Shown: positions 27,095 through 36,398, counted from the stretch's first letter. The stretch: 64,000 nucleotides of DNA from Lachnospiraceae bacterium (GCA_017436305.1 JAFSDJ010000066.1:1-64000), one strand, 5' to 3'. Notes: generated from the letters alone by a model not told the origin. A program made the numbers and translations.

Positions 27095-27123
27095 ATAATA
27101 AAACAAACGTTCGTTTTTGTCAA
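27095..27123 (-). promoter_or_regulatory. recA: recA promoter (TTGACA-17-TATTAT)
   Basis: -35 TTGACA (27118-27123) and -10 TATTAT (27095-27100) with a 17-nt spacer. The spacer contains LexA box 2 and box 1 follows, so LexA would block polymerase binding. Confidence 0.85.
27105..27116. promoter_or_regulatory. LexA (SOS) box 2 of recA
   Basis: AAACGTTCGTTT, a variant of GAAC-N4-GTTC with the outer base changed, placed between -35 and -10. Its centre is 33 bp from that of box 1, about three helical turns, so both sites are on the same face of the DNA. Confidence 0.65.
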
Positions 27124-27508
27124 TCATTTTTCTAAAATCTTTGTTGATTACTGGTCATTCCACAACCATTAACTATTGGTTTTTTGTGCTAATTCATTTG
27201 CAAAGCAAAAACCTTCTCTTTAATCATTCTGTTACGCAAACCGACAACAAGTGTCTGGCTGTTATATGAATAATAACTTTTGTTGTGCCACAAACTGAAA
27301 TTAGTATAACACACATATTGTCCAATAAAAATCTCTTTTCAAAAAACCTCCTATATTTTTTTGTCCCCTGGAAAATAATTGGCGAACCGCCGGATTGTAA
27401 AAGCAGATTGCTTTTTGTGGTTCTAATTTATCACAGCTGAGTGGAAAATGCAAGGGGGGGAGAATTTGTTTTTTGATTAAAGAAGTTGTGAAGAGGTGGA
27501 AAATATTG
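27124..27508. other. recA upstream region without a gene
   Basis: I see no credible gene, RNA or promoter in this stretch. It has a G-rich run (27453-27460) and A/T-rich DNA only. A 97-codon frame across it would include the perfect hairpin at 27509-27556 and lacks a ribosome binding site. Confidence 0.5.
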
Positions 27509-27556
27509 TACGGCTGGCAGGCCTTTTCAACGGGTATTGTAGGCCTGCCAGCCGTA
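27509..27556. repeat. GC-rich 16-bp perfect hairpin after the protease gene
   Basis: TACGGCTGGCAGGCCT (27509-27524) and its exact reverse complement (27541-27556) around a 16-nt loop. It lies 45 nt after the protease stop and is far more GC-rich than its surroundings. On neither strand does a U-run follow directly, so it may be a factor-assisted terminator, a stability hairpin, or a REP-like palindromic element. Confidence 0.65.
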
Positions 27557-27602
27557 TTATAATTCTCGGATTCTGTTTCTTTTACTGTTTCCAAAATGTC
27601 TC

Positions 27603-29957
27603 TTACTTCACTTTCACTGCTTTCACCGCACTATAATTTCCATAATACTTCTTACCACTTACCGTTTTGTACGCTCTTATACGCACATAATATTTTTTAC
27701 TTTTTTTGAGCTTTGCAATAGTTTTAGATGTAATGGAATTTTTCTTGATTGTGAAGCTCTTTTTACCTTTTGTAAACTTCTTATTGGTTGCAATCTGCAA
27801 TTGATAACCTGATGCGGTGGTGTTTCTTTTCCAAGTAACTTTTAGCTTTTTATTCCCTAATGCTTTTGCTGATTTAATAACAGGTTTCTTTGGCACAATA
27901 TAAAAATATACTTTTTTTGTGCCGGTATAAATCCCCTTCCCTTTTATGGTTATAGTGGCTTTCCCGGTTTTTTTATTATTTTTATAAGAAAGGGTATAGT
28001 CTGTTCCCTTTTTTAACTTTGCGTCGTTGTAAGTTACAACCGGTAATGGCTTTATAGCTTTCCCCGTATAGGTTCTGTTGGATATTTTTTTCACAGAAAC
28101 CTTGCTCATGGAAACACCGGTTGGTTGTACTTGCTCCTGGGGTGGTGTTGGCTGATGTTGCTGTGATGATTGTTGGTTATTATCCTGCACCGATTCTTTC
28201 TTTGGTGATTTAATGGTAGTGCTTGCGGTAAATGCCTTTAAACGCATAGCCACATTGCTATAAAAAGTTGTACCATCTGAAGCACTAACCGGCAAATGAT
28301 TGGTATCAGTCCAGTTTTTTTCAGGGGACGACCGATAAAAACTCTGACCTGCACTTGTTTTTGCAGTCCAGGACAACCAGCCTGCATCTCCGGACATTTC
28401 TCCGAAAACACCAATTCTGCTTCCATCATCAGAAGTTAGAGTTATGACTATACCATATTTTTCTCCACAACCAACAAAAATATCCGTCCCCAGATCTATG
28501 GTATAAATTCCTGCGTGGGTAGTTTTTCCAGTTACCGGTGTTGCCAGCACTGCTGTTCCGCTGGTTGGATCTGTTCCTACTATATTTTTGTACACTTGTA
28601 CAGAATAATTTATATCTGTGCTTTGCAGTGCAATCTGTACTGCTTCTAAATTCTCACCATGCCAATTTGCATTTTCCTGCACAGTAAAAATATTTCCAAC
28701 TTGACCACCACTGGCTATATTCCAATAAGCTAAGGAAGCACTACTACCGTCATACTGATAATTGTTGTCATATTCTTCTGTATTCATTACTTCATATGCT
28801 GTCGGCAGATATAGGCTTTTATCTTCATAAGAAATATAGAAAAAGCCTTCATCACCCCATTCAGTACCCCAGCTATTTTTTACAATAAAAGCTCCATTGG
28901 AAGAAGGTTTTCTACCTTCTGCAAAATTTTCCAAGCTGTAATTATCATCCCAGCCTATCAAAGTAACAGCATGATTAATGTTTGTTCCATCGTTATAATA
29001 AGCTGCTGTGTCTGCATTATAATACTGTGAATAATGCCCATACATCACTCCTACTGCGCCATAAGCTTCAATTGCTTTTTTTACCGTTTCCACATCAATG
29101 CTTCCTTCATTATTTAATCCGATAAAGTAAGCATTTTTTAATTTTAAATCAGAAGAATAGTTAGCATTGGCTAACACTGTAGTAGCTGTCCCCGTATATG
29201 GAGACACGCTTTCTTTTACAACTCCTGCCCAGGTAGCCAAATGGAAAGACGCCATTAAAAGATTACCTCCATTTTGCAAATAGTTTACTCCGTAAGCAGT
29301 CTGAACCAAATCTCCTTCCGTTCCACCTACCGGATCCTTTGTCCGGTTATAAAAAAAATAAGCTAAATGATTTTCGGAATAATCTACACTGTTGGCTGAA
29401 ACTCCTTGCGAAATCACTGCCTGCTCCATCATGGCAACAGCAGTAAATGCCCAGCAGGTTTCCGTACTCCCCTGTGTTTTGGCAGAAGTTACCTGATTTA
29501 AAACTCTTGGGTCATAGGAAGCCGCCATTCCTGCTCTTGCTGAATAAAGTGAAATTTGAGAGCATTCAGGTAACTCAAAGGAAATATCAAGTCTTTCCAT
29601 TTCCTTAAGCTTTGGCACCAAAGCTTCCTGTTCTGCTTTTTCTTCTTCCGTAAGAGGACGACCCTTAATGTAATCAAGTTCATTCTCAACATTTTGAGTG
29701 TCATCTGATTCTTCTACTATCGTTTTCCCGATCTCATTTTTAGATATTGTGCCATCTATTTCATGAGAATCAGTCTCTGTTGCTTTTATACTAATATTCT
29801 GTTTATCTTCAGAAGAATCTGAAATCGTTCCATATTCTTCTGAATTTGAAACTGCATGCACCGGCATTACAATACTTTCTATGAATAAAAGCATCACGAG
29901 AGCCAGTAAACTATGTTTTTTTAATCTTGCGTTTTTTATCAATGGCACTTTTCTCAT
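27603..29957 (-). CDS. secreted papain-like (C1) cysteine protease with Ig-like and FN3 repeats
   Basis: Predicted extracellular protease of 784 residues. Signal peptide to about residue 36 (ending VHA), acidic propeptide-like region to about 145, C1 peptidase domain with Q162 and Cys168 in QGSTETCWAF, His329 in NINHAVTLIGWDD and Asn361 in KNSWGTEWGDEGFFYISYED, then a lectin-like beta domain (about 415-560), a Gln/Pro linker, a bacterial Ig-like domain (TYTGKAIKP...GKGIYTG), and a Lys-rich fibronectin type III domain. The ATG at 29957 follows AGGA and gives a normal signal peptide; a TTG 15 codons earlier is less likely. The basic C-terminal repeats may bind the cell wall. Confidence 0.88.
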   Translation of the reverse strand: MRKVPLIKNARLKKHSLLALVMLLFIESIVMPVHAVSNSEEYGTISDSSEDKQNISIKATETDSHEIDGTISKNEIGKTIVEESDDTQNVENELDYIKGRPLTEEEKAEQEALVPKLKEMERLDISFELPECSQISLYSARAGMAASYDPRVLNQVTSAKTQGSTETCWAFTAVAMMEQAVISQGVSANSVDYSENHLAYFFYNRTKDPVGGTEGDLVQTAYGVNYLQNGGNLLMASFHLATWAGVVKESVSPYTGTATTVLANANYSSDLKLKNAYFIGLNNEGSIDVETVKKAIEAYGAVGVMYGHYSQYYNADTAAYYNDGTNINHAVTLIGWDDNYSLENFAEGRKPSSNGAFIVKNSWGTEWGDEGFFYISYEDKSLYLPTAYEVMNTEEYDNNYQYDGSSASLAYWNIASGGQVGNIFTVQENANWHGENLEAVQIALQSTDINYSVQVYKNIVGTDPTSGTAVLATPVTGKTTHAGIYTIDLGTDIFVGCGEKYGIVITLTSDDGSRIGVFGEMSGDAGWLSWTAKTSAGQSFYRSSPEKNWTDTNHLPVSASDGTTFYSNVAMRLKAFTASTTIKSPKKESVQDNNQQSSQQHQPTPPQEQVQPTGVSMSKVSVKKISNRTYTGKAIKPLPVVTYNDAKLKKGTDYTLSYKNNKKTGKATITIKGKGIYTGTKKVYFYIVPKKPVIKSAKALGNKKLKVTWKRNTTASGYQLQIATNKKFTKGKKSFTIKKNSITSKTIAKLKKSKKYYVRIRAYKTVSGKKYYGNYSAVKAVKVK

Positions 29958-30008
29958 AAGTAATCGTCCTGCTTTTCTTGAAATTTTTGGACTGGCTGCC
30001 AATCACTT

Positions 30009-31259
30009 TTACAACCCTTTTAAATACTGCTTATAATCTTCCATACTAATGGTAATCCACCCGCTATATCCTTCTACATTTGAGTAGTTATAACCAACCT
30101 CCAAACCAATGGGAGTGTAAAAAATAATCAAATTGTTTTCGTTTTGAAACAACGCTAACTTTTCACGATTTGAAATATTATTAATAGCAACCGAATCCTG
30201 ACCATTTTGTGCAATGCTTCGCTTACAAAATTCCTCCACAAAGGCTTCATCCATATTAAGAATTTCTGTATTTTCTAAAATGGTGCCTGTTGTCAGATTA
30301 ATGTTGATACCGTAAATTTCCAGACAACCGGAATATGAATATTCATAATTATTATCTAATACAATACTAATTGTATCCTCATCATTGTAAGTTACATAAG
30401 ACTCTACTGTTAAGTAATAAACCATCCCATATTCCTTGTAATTTTCAGCAAATTTTGCTTTGTCCTCTAAAAAGAAATCTGCATAATGCATACTCTCAGC
30501 TTTAATTTCTTCATTAATGGCTTCTAAATTTGGAATATCACCTTCCAACTGAATATAGGAAATCTGAATACATGCGCCATTTTCTTTATCAATTTCTTCA
30601 TAAAACTCTCTGTTTACTTTATAAGGCACAGTTTCATCAATACAATTTACAAATTCCTCATAGTAAGGTCCTGTAATCGAAGAAGGGTCATGATTTTCTC
30701 TTTCTTCTAGAAAATTTTCATCATAATCAAATGCCTGCTCATTTTTGTATTCATCCCAATAATCTTCATCTGCTTCCTGATCAACCTGAGATTCGTCAGC
30801 CTCTTCCTCCCCATATTCTGAAAAATCAGGCAAATAGGATTCCTCTGAATCAGACGACTTTTCCGTTTTTTCTACAGAGCTACCATCGTTTTTTCTTGAT
30901 TGAATAGCCTGTTTAGATAGGGTGGCAATCTGCGAACTAATATAAGCCAGTAACAAAATAACAACTAAAACTACTGCTGCAATCACACCAATTAATATCT
31001 TATTAGTTTTCTTCTTTTCAGCAGGGTTATAGTCACCTGTTGGTATCTGACCGCCGTAATAATTATATGGTTGCTCATTACTAATTATCGCAGCCTCCAC
31101 TGATTCAGTTTCCGGTTGCTCAATGCTAACTACCGGTTCTTCAAACTTATAAAGCTCCGGTTCTTTTGATGGATTATAATCTGTTCCACAACTGCTGCAA
31201 ACTCCGTTTCTCACAAGCGCCCCACACTTTGGACAAAAATCATATGTAATATTTCCCAT
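30009..31259 (-). CDS. zinc-ribbon membrane protein with DUF3298/DUF4163-like domain
   Basis: Protein of 416 residues. The N-terminus is a double zinc knuckle (CPKCGALVRNGVCSSCG), followed by an acidic linker, one transmembrane helix (about 88-110), a very acidic Ser/Glu/Asp stretch (about 120-190), and an extracytoplasmic domain with YKVNREFYEEID, LTVESYVTYNDEDTISIVLDNNYEYSYSG and LTTGTILENTEIL that resembles DUF3298 (RsiV-type) domains. The zinc part should be cytoplasmic. ATG at 31259 is preferred over a GTG two codons earlier. It may be cotranscribed with cinA and with the protease. Role unknown. Confidence 0.75.
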   Translation of the reverse strand: MGNITYDFCPKCGALVRNGVCSSCGTDYNPSKEPELYKFEEPVVSIEQPETESVEAAIISNEQPYNYYGGQIPTGDYNPAEKKKTNKILIGVIAAVVLVVILLLAYISSQIATLSKQAIQSRKNDGSSVEKTEKSSDSEESYLPDFSEYGEEEADESQVDQEADEDYWDEYKNEQAFDYDENFLEERENHDPSSITGPYYEEFVNCIDETVPYKVNREFYEEIDKENGACIQISYIQLEGDIPNLEAINEEIKAESMHYADFFLEDKAKFAENYKEYGMVYYLTVESYVTYNDEDTISIVLDNNYEYSYSGCLEIYGININLTTGTILENTEILNMDEAFVEEFCKRSIAQNGQDSVAINNISNREKLALFQNENNLIIFYTPIGLEVGYNYSNVEGYSGWITISMEDYKQYLKGL

Positions 31260-31273
31260 ATTCACACTTTCCT

Positions 31274-32545
31274 CTATTTTTCTTTTCTCCCAAAAGTTAC
31301 TTCACTTATATATTTTAACACGCATTGACGCATAAATGTCAACGCACTGGCCACACAGGTTTGACGAATTTTATCTCTGGATCCTGAAAAATGATACTCT
31401 TTTACCTCTATATTTCCTTTAACATTGCAGGCAATATATACAAGTCCTACCGGTTTTTCCTCAGTTCCACCATCCGGTCCGGCAATTCCTGTAATGGATA
31501 CTGTTACATCCGCTTTGGTAATGGAAGCACCGCCTTTTGCCATATCTACCGCGACTACATCACTGACTGCTCCATGTTTTATTAGATGTGCTTTCTTTAC
31601 TCCTGCAAACTTTCTCTTTGCTTTATTGGAATAGGTAACATATCCTGTTTTAAATACTTCTGATACTCCCGGAACATTAATAAGTCTTCCTGCTAAAAGT
31701 CCTCCTGTACAGGACTCTATCGTTGAAACTGTTAAATTGTGCGTTAATAACAAATCAACTACTGACTTTTCCAAGGTCACATCTTCCTCAGTAGAATACA
31801 CTTTGTCTCCAAAACGACTTTTTAATTCCTTCACAATAGGTTTACATAATTTTTTTGCACTTTTTTCATCCAAAGCCCTTGCTGTCACTCTAAAATGTAC
31901 TTCTCCTGTTTTCGCATAAGGTGCAATTGTTGGATTTGACTGTTTTTTTAACAAATCCTCTATCATAGATTCTGCTTTACTCTCTCCTATACCACAGATT
32001 TTAACAGTCTGGGAATAAAGCACATCCGTCGTTTTTTCTTTTAAATAAGGTACAATGCTCTGCTCAAACATAGGAATTAGCTCATTTGGAGGACCCGGTA
32101 ATAGAATTACAATTTTACCATTTTCTTCCATAATGACTCCAGGCGCTGTTCCATTTTCATTGTCTACAATAATCGCTCCCTTTGGAATCATTGCCTGTTT
32201 CCAATTATTCTCTGTAATCATAATATCCCGCTTATTAAAGTACTCCTTAATACGTTCTTTGGAATGTTCGTCTAAATAAAGCTCTTTTCCTAATACTTTT
32301 GCAGCTACTTCTTTTGTTAAATCGTCCTGGGTAGGCCCTAACCCTCCTGATAAAATCACAATATCTGAACGGTCCAGTGCCGTTTTAATTGTGCTATGTA
32401 ATCGTTCTTCATTGTCTCCTACAACAGTCTGATAATAACAAAAAAGCCCCAAACCCGCACATTTTTCAGAAAGATATGCTGCATTGGTATTTACTATATT
32501 ACCAAGAAGAATTTCCGTTCCAACAGATACAAGCTCTACTATCAT
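31274..32545 (-). CDS. cinA: CinA-like protein (competence/damage inducible)
   Basis: 423 residues. N-terminal MoCF-like domain with LSGGLGPTQDDLTKEV, and C-terminal PncC-type nicotinamide-nucleotide amidase domain with STIESCTGGLLAGRL and TGIAGPDGG. Thought to deamidate NMN and hydrolyse ADP-ribose derivatives. It begins one base after pgsA and often sits just before recA, which it does here after two intervening genes. Confidence 0.95.
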   Translation of the reverse strand: MIVELVSVGTEILLGNIVNTNAAYLSEKCAGLGLFCYYQTVVGDNEERLHSTIKTALDRSDIVILSGGLGPTQDDLTKEVAAKVLGKELYLDEHSKERIKEYFNKRDIMITENNWKQAMIPKGAIIVDNENGTAPGVIMEENGKIVILLPGPPNELIPMFEQSIVPYLKEKTTDVLYSQTVKICGIGESKAESMIEDLLKKQSNPTIAPYAKTGEVHFRVTARALDEKSAKKLCKPIVKELKSRFGDKVYSTEEDVTLEKSVVDLLLTHNLTVSTIESCTGGLLAGRLINVPGVSEVFKTGYVTYSNKAKRKFAGVKKAHLIKHGAVSDVVAVDMAKGGASITKADVTVSITGIAGPDGGTEEKPVGLVYIACNVKGNIEVKEYHFSGSRDKIRQTCVASALTFMRQCVLKYISEVTFGRKEK

Positions 32546-32546
32546 T

Positions 32547-33158
32547 TTATTCTACCTCGTCTTTCATTACATCCTTGTTTTTTACTAGATAGTCTATCAT
32601 AGAAACTATTGTTAAAATAAGTGCTACTATCATAAGCACAAAACCAATTCCATAAAGTACCCAGTAAATTGGATAAAATGCATCTATAGAAGCATATGGC
32701 ACCCCCTGCTTTACAAACCCTTGTCCATTTACAACACAAAGCATAAAACAAACCATTACCATTGTAATGGCTGTTTTCCATTTACCTGACTTGCCTGCCG
32801 CAATCACAACACCCTTTTCTGCTGCGATCAAACGAAAACCACTGACAATAAACTCTCTTGCAATAATTACAATCGTAATCCATGATGGTATCATATTTAA
32901 ATCTGTGAGGCAAATAAGCGCTGAACACACTAACAGCTTATCCGCCAATGGATCCATAAACTTTCCAAAATTGGTAATAAGGTTATATTTTCTGGCGATT
33001 TTCCCATCCAACATATCGGTAAGACTTGCAAGAATAAAAATGGCAAGTGCAATCCATTTAAACCATAATACTTTTGGTGATAACAAAATAAAGGCTACAA
33101 AAAACGGAACCATAATCATACGTAATATTGTTAGCTTGTTTGGTAAATTCATTTTCAT
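32547..33158 (-). CDS. pgsA: CDP-diacylglycerol-glycerol-3-phosphate 3-phosphatidyltransferase
   Basis: Makes phosphatidylglycerol phosphate, the committed step to anionic phospholipids. 203 residues, several helices, with the CDP-alcohol phosphotransferase signature D-G-x2-A-R-x8-G-x3-D-x3-D visible as LTDMLDGKIARKYNLITNFG...DPLADK. Start overlaps the rimO stop by 4 nt. The order rimO-pgsA-cinA-recA is conserved in Firmicutes. Confidence 0.96.
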   Translation of the reverse strand: MKMNLPNKLTILRMIMVPFFVAFILLSPKVLWFKWIALAIFILASLTDMLDGKIARKYNLITNFGKFMDPLADKLLVCSALICLTDLNMIPSWITIVIIAREFIVSGFRLIAAEKGVVIAAGKSGKWKTAITMVMVCFMLCVVNGQGFVKQGVPYASIDAFYPIYWVLYGIGFVLMIVALILTIVSMIDYLVKNKDVMKDEVE

Positions 33159-34480
33159 TTTACTATTTCTCCTATTAAATCATATTCATATGAACCGGTT
33201 ACTTTCACTAAGGCAAAATCCCCTGTCATAAGCTCTTCATCTGTATTTACGAAAATCAAGCCATCTACATTCGGGGCATCTTTATAGGTTCTTCCCACAT
33301 ATGCGTTTTCATCAGCTACTTTTCCCTCTATCATAACGAGAACTTCTTTTCCTATCATTTCTTCTGCCTTATAAAAAGCAATTTCCTGTTGAAGCTCCAT
33401 AATTTCCGCCTGTCTGTCTTCTTTTACACTTTCATCAATTTGTTCAGGAAACTCTGCTGCTTTCGTATTTTCTTCCGGTGAATAGGTAAATACTCCAAGA
33501 CGGTCAAATTCCATTTCGTCTACAAAGGCCATATTCTTTTCATGGTCATTTTCTGTTTCTCCCGGAAATCCAGTAATCAAAGTAGTCCTTAAACAAATAT
33601 CCGGTATTTCTTCTCTAAGCTTACCAATCATTGCCCGAAGGGAATTTTCGTTTGTACGTCTTCCCATTTTCTTTAAAATATCATCAGAACAGTGTTGGAT
33701 TGGAATATCCAGATAGTTACAGATTTTCTTTTCTTCTTTTATAACGGTAATCAGTTCCTCTGTAATTTCTTCAGGATAACAGTACAAAATACGAATCCAG
33801 TATAGTCCTGAAATTTCGCAAAGCTTGCGTAAAAGTTCAGGTAGCATTTTCTTTCCATATAAATCCATACCATAAAGGGTCGTTTCCTGCGCTACTAAAA
33901 TCAGTTCTTTTACTCCTTTGTCCGCTAATTCTCTTGCTGATTCTAAAAGGTGTTCCATAGGAATACTGCGGTAATGTCCTCTTACTTTTGGAATAATGCA
34001 GTAAGTACAATTTTTGTTACAACCCTCTGCAATTTTTAAATAAGCAAAATGGCCTCCTGTAGTAACAATTCGTTCTTTACCAAAAGCAGGAGCCGAGTTA
34101 ATGTCTGCTAACTGATTGCCATTTTCTTTTTGTAAAGCTTTCTCTACTGCCTCTACAATTTTATCAATTGCATTGGTGCCTACAATAGCATCAACTTCCG
34201 GAATTTCTGTTTGAATTTCATCCTTATAACGTTCTGCCAGACAGCCTGTTGCAATTAATACTTTTGCATTTCCTTCTTCCTTTAACTGCCCCATTTCCAA
34301 AAGTGTCTGGATACTTTCTTCTTTTGCATCATGGATGAAACAGCAGGTATTTACTACAATGATTTCAGCTTCTAATTCATCATCTGTAAAGGTATATCCT
34401 TTTCTTTCCAGTTTACCCAGCATATACTCTGTATCTGCCAGATTTTTGTCACAACCTAGTGATATAAATAATATTTTCAT
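33155..34480 (-). CDS. rimO: ribosomal protein S12 methylthiotransferase RimO
   Basis: Radical SAM enzyme that methylthiolates an aspartate of ribosomal protein S12. 441 residues: UPF0004 N-terminal domain with ISLGCDKNLADTE and NTCCFIHDAKEES (cysteines for the second cluster), radical SAM CNKNCTYCIIPKVRG, and a C-terminal TRAM domain. The ATG at 34480 follows GAGGAG directly and gives the standard MKILFISLGC beginning; the earlier ATG would add six residues. Confidence 0.96.
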   Translation of the reverse strand: MKILFISLGCDKNLADTEYMLGKLERKGYTFTDDELEAEIIVVNTCCFIHDAKEESIQTLLEMGQLKEEGNAKVLIATGCLAERYKDEIQTEIPEVDAIVGTNAIDKIVEAVEKALQKENGNQLADINSAPAFGKERIVTTGGHFAYLKIAEGCNKNCTYCIIPKVRGHYRSIPMEHLLESARELADKGVKELILVAQETTLYGMDLYGKKMLPELLRKLCEISGLYWIRILYCYPEEITEELITVIKEEKKICNYLDIPIQHCSDDILKKMGRRTNENSLRAMIGKLREEIPDICLRTTLITGFPGETENDHEKNMAFVDEMEFDRLGVFTYSPEENTKAAEFPEQIDESVKEDRQAEIMELQQEIAFYKAEEMIGKEVLVMIEGKVADENAYVGRTYKDAPNVDGLIFVNTDEELMTGDFALVKVTGSYEYDLIGEIVK

Positions 34481-34581
34481 AAGCTCCTCTTTAATCATTA
34501 TTCGTTACTGTTCACTCCGCTCCCAGTAACCATTTGTTTCTGTATTATGGAAAATATCTGTAAACATTCCTTAAAATGTCA

Positions 34582-34612
34582 GAAAAGAGAAATACCTATA
34601 AGGAATTTCTCT
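34582..34612 (-). terminator. rpoZ terminator
   Basis: AGAGAAAT and ATTTCTCT (34586-34593 with 34605-34612), extended by CCT/AGG inside, followed on the minus strand by TTTTCTGAC. It is 14 nt after the rpoZ stop and ends the yicC-gmk-rpoZ operon. Confidence 0.8.
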
Positions 34613-34625
34613 CTAACCTGCACAA

Positions 34626-34874
34626 TTATTCTTCCTCTTGCTCTTCGTCTTTAGCAAGGATTTTAATCTTTCCTTCATTTAACTCTTTAACAGCTGAGGA
34701 AAGAGGTTTTGCATCGTCTGCCTGTACTAAAGGTTCGTCACCTGCAATAATTTGTCTAGCTCTTTTTGCTGTAGCCATAACAATAGAATATCTGCTGTTT
34801 ACAACATTAGCTTCTCCTGATTCAACCTCGCTGTTTACTACTTGTATTAATTCTGTGTAAGATGGATGTAACAT
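34626..34874 (-). CDS. rpoZ: RNA polymerase omega subunit
   Basis: Small subunit that helps RNA polymerase assembly. 82 residues, with LHPSYTELIQVVNSEVESGEANVVNSRYSIVMATAKRARQI-type N-terminal region (key patch NSRYSIVMATAKRARQI), then PLSSAVKELNEGKI and an acidic tail. The start codon is 2 nt after the gmk stop and preceded by GGAGAATAGAG. Confidence 0.95.
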   Translation of the reverse strand: MLHPSYTELIQVVNSEVESGEANVVNSRYSIVMATAKRARQIIAGDEPLVQADDAKPLSSAVKELNEGKIKILAKDEEQEEE

Positions 34875-34876
34875 CT

Positions 34877-35509
34877 CTATTCTCCTTTCGAAAGACTTTT
34901 CAATTCTTCTCTTATATTTTTTATAAACTCCTGATTATTCTCAGGTGTATTATGTGCTGTACTAACAATGCTGTGAAGTTCTTTTACACAATTTTCAAGT
35001 ACATCATTTACGATAATGTAATCATAATATTCTATGCCTTCTGCTTCTTCTACAGCACGTGCCATTCTCTGGTCTATTACCTCCTCTGTTTCTGTGCCTC
35101 GTCCTACCAGACGGCTTTTAAGCTCAGCTGCACTAGGCGGCATAACAAAGAGAAGTAATGCATCCGGGTACTTTTCTTTTACTTTCAAAGCTCCCTGAAT
35201 TTCGATTTCCAAAATAACATCCTTGCCATTTGCTAACATTTCTTCCACATATTCTTTTGGTGTCCCGTAATAATTGCCACAATACTGTGCGTACTCAATT
35301 ACTTTTTCTTCTTCTATCTTTTTAAGAAAGGTGCTTTCCTCCACAAAAAAATATGCTTTGCCATCTTCCTCTCCGGCTCTTGGCTTTCTTGTAGTCATGG
35401 AAATACTTAATGCGTAATTGTCATAAGATTCTACCAGTTTTTTCATAAGAGTGCCTTTTCCTGCCCCAGAAAAACCGGATACTACTAAAAGAATTCCTTT
35501 TCTTTTCAT
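34877..35509 (-). CDS. gmk: guanylate kinase
   Basis: Phosphorylates GMP to GDP. 210 residues, P-loop SGFSGAGKGTLMKKL, STTRKPRAGEEDG GMP-binding motif, and EIEIQGALKVK. ATG at 35509 follows AGGAGGAGTCTG; an earlier in-frame ATG overlaps the yicC stop. In the operon yicC-gmk-rpoZ. The small RemA/DUF370 gene usually found before gmk in Bacilli and Clostridia is absent here: yicC ends 11 nt before gmk starts. Confidence 0.97.
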   Translation of the reverse strand: MKRKGILLVVSGFSGAGKGTLMKKLVESYDNYALSISMTTRKPRAGEEDGKAYFFVEESTFLKKIEEEKVIEYAQYCGNYYGTPKEYVEEMLANGKDVILEIEIQGALKVKEKYPDALLLFVMPPSAAELKSRLVGRGTETEEVIDQRMARAVEEAEGIEYYDYIIVNDVLENCVKELHSIVSTAHNTPENNQEFIKNIREELKSLSKGE

Positions 35510-35519
35510 CAGACTCCTC

Positions 35520-36398
35520 CTATTCAATATTCTGAATCTGCTCTCTGATTTTTTCTATATCTGTTTTTAACTCAATTCCTCTGTTGGAAATCTCCAAATC
35601 ACTTGTTTTGGATAAAATCGTATTAGCTTCTCTATTCATTTCCTGCGCAATGAAATCTAACTTTCTACCAATACTTTCTCCATCTAAAAGCGCCTCTTTT
35701 GTAGCTTCCACATGGCTTCTTAAACGTACCAGTTCTTCATCTACGCAAACCTTGTCTGCAAAAATTGTAACCTCTGTAGCCAGTCTTGCTTCATCAATTT
35801 TCGTATCCTGTAATAGCTCATTTACTTTTTCCATAAGCTTTTCTTTGTATTCCGCAATGATCTGTGGCGAACGTTCTTCAATGAAAGCTACATGCTCTAA
35901 CATACCCTCTAACTTAACAATCATATCGTTTCTTAAGTTTTCGCCTTCTTTAATTCTTGTTTCCACAAAGTTTTCTGCAGCACCACGAATGGTTTTTTCA
36001 AGTAGCTTCCATAGTTCTTCTTCGTCAATAGTCTGTTCTTCCATGGTAAATACTTCCGGATATCTGGAAAGTGAAGAAACTCTTACATCATTGTCTAAGG
36101 AAAAATCTTCTGCCATTTGTGTTAAATAATTGTAATACTCTCTGGCAATATCCTTATTGTATTTAATACATACATTATTTTCAGAATAGTCTTCATAAGT
36201 AATGAAAACATCTACTTTTCCTCTTTGAATGTATTCCTTTAACAGATTTCTAATAGATGCTTCAAAAAAGTTAAGCTTTTTCGGCATTTTGATACCTGCA
36301 TCTAAATATCTGTGATTTACGGACTTTATTTCAACCGTAAACTTGCGGTTTCCCTCGGTCATTTCACAACGGCCAAATCCTGTCATACTTTTAATCAT
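35520..36398 (-). CDS. yicC: YicC/YloC-family endoribonuclease
   Basis: 292 residues of the YicC family (YloC in Bacillus), which has endoribonuclease activity in studied members. Seen: MIKSMTGFGRCE start, VEIKSVNHRYLD, LATEVTIFADKVCVDEELVRLRSH-type region and C-terminal IGRKLDFIAQEMNREANTI with KTDIEKIREQIQNIE. I set the start at the ATG preceded by GAGGTACTGAC; an upstream ATG would add 32 unrelated residues. Confidence 0.94.
   Translation of the reverse strand: MIKSMTGFGRCEMTEGNRKFTVEIKSVNHRYLDAGIKMPKKLNFFEASIRNLLKEYIQRGKVDVFITYEDYSENNVCIKYNKDIAREYYNYLTQMAEDFSLDNDVRVSSLSRYPEVFTMEEQTIDEEELWKLLEKTIRGAAENFVETRIKEGENLRNDMIVKLEGMLEHVAFIEERSPQIIAEYKEKLMEKVNELLQDTKIDEARLATEVTIFADKVCVDEELVRLRSHVEATKEALLDGESIGRKLDFIAQEMNREANTILSKTSDLEISNRGIELKTDIEKIREQIQNIE

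Noticed and set aside
27301..27594. 97-codon minus-strand frame between recA and the protease gene
   Set aside because: It spans the perfect GC-rich hairpin, has no ribosome binding site, and its composition does not resemble neighbouring proteins.
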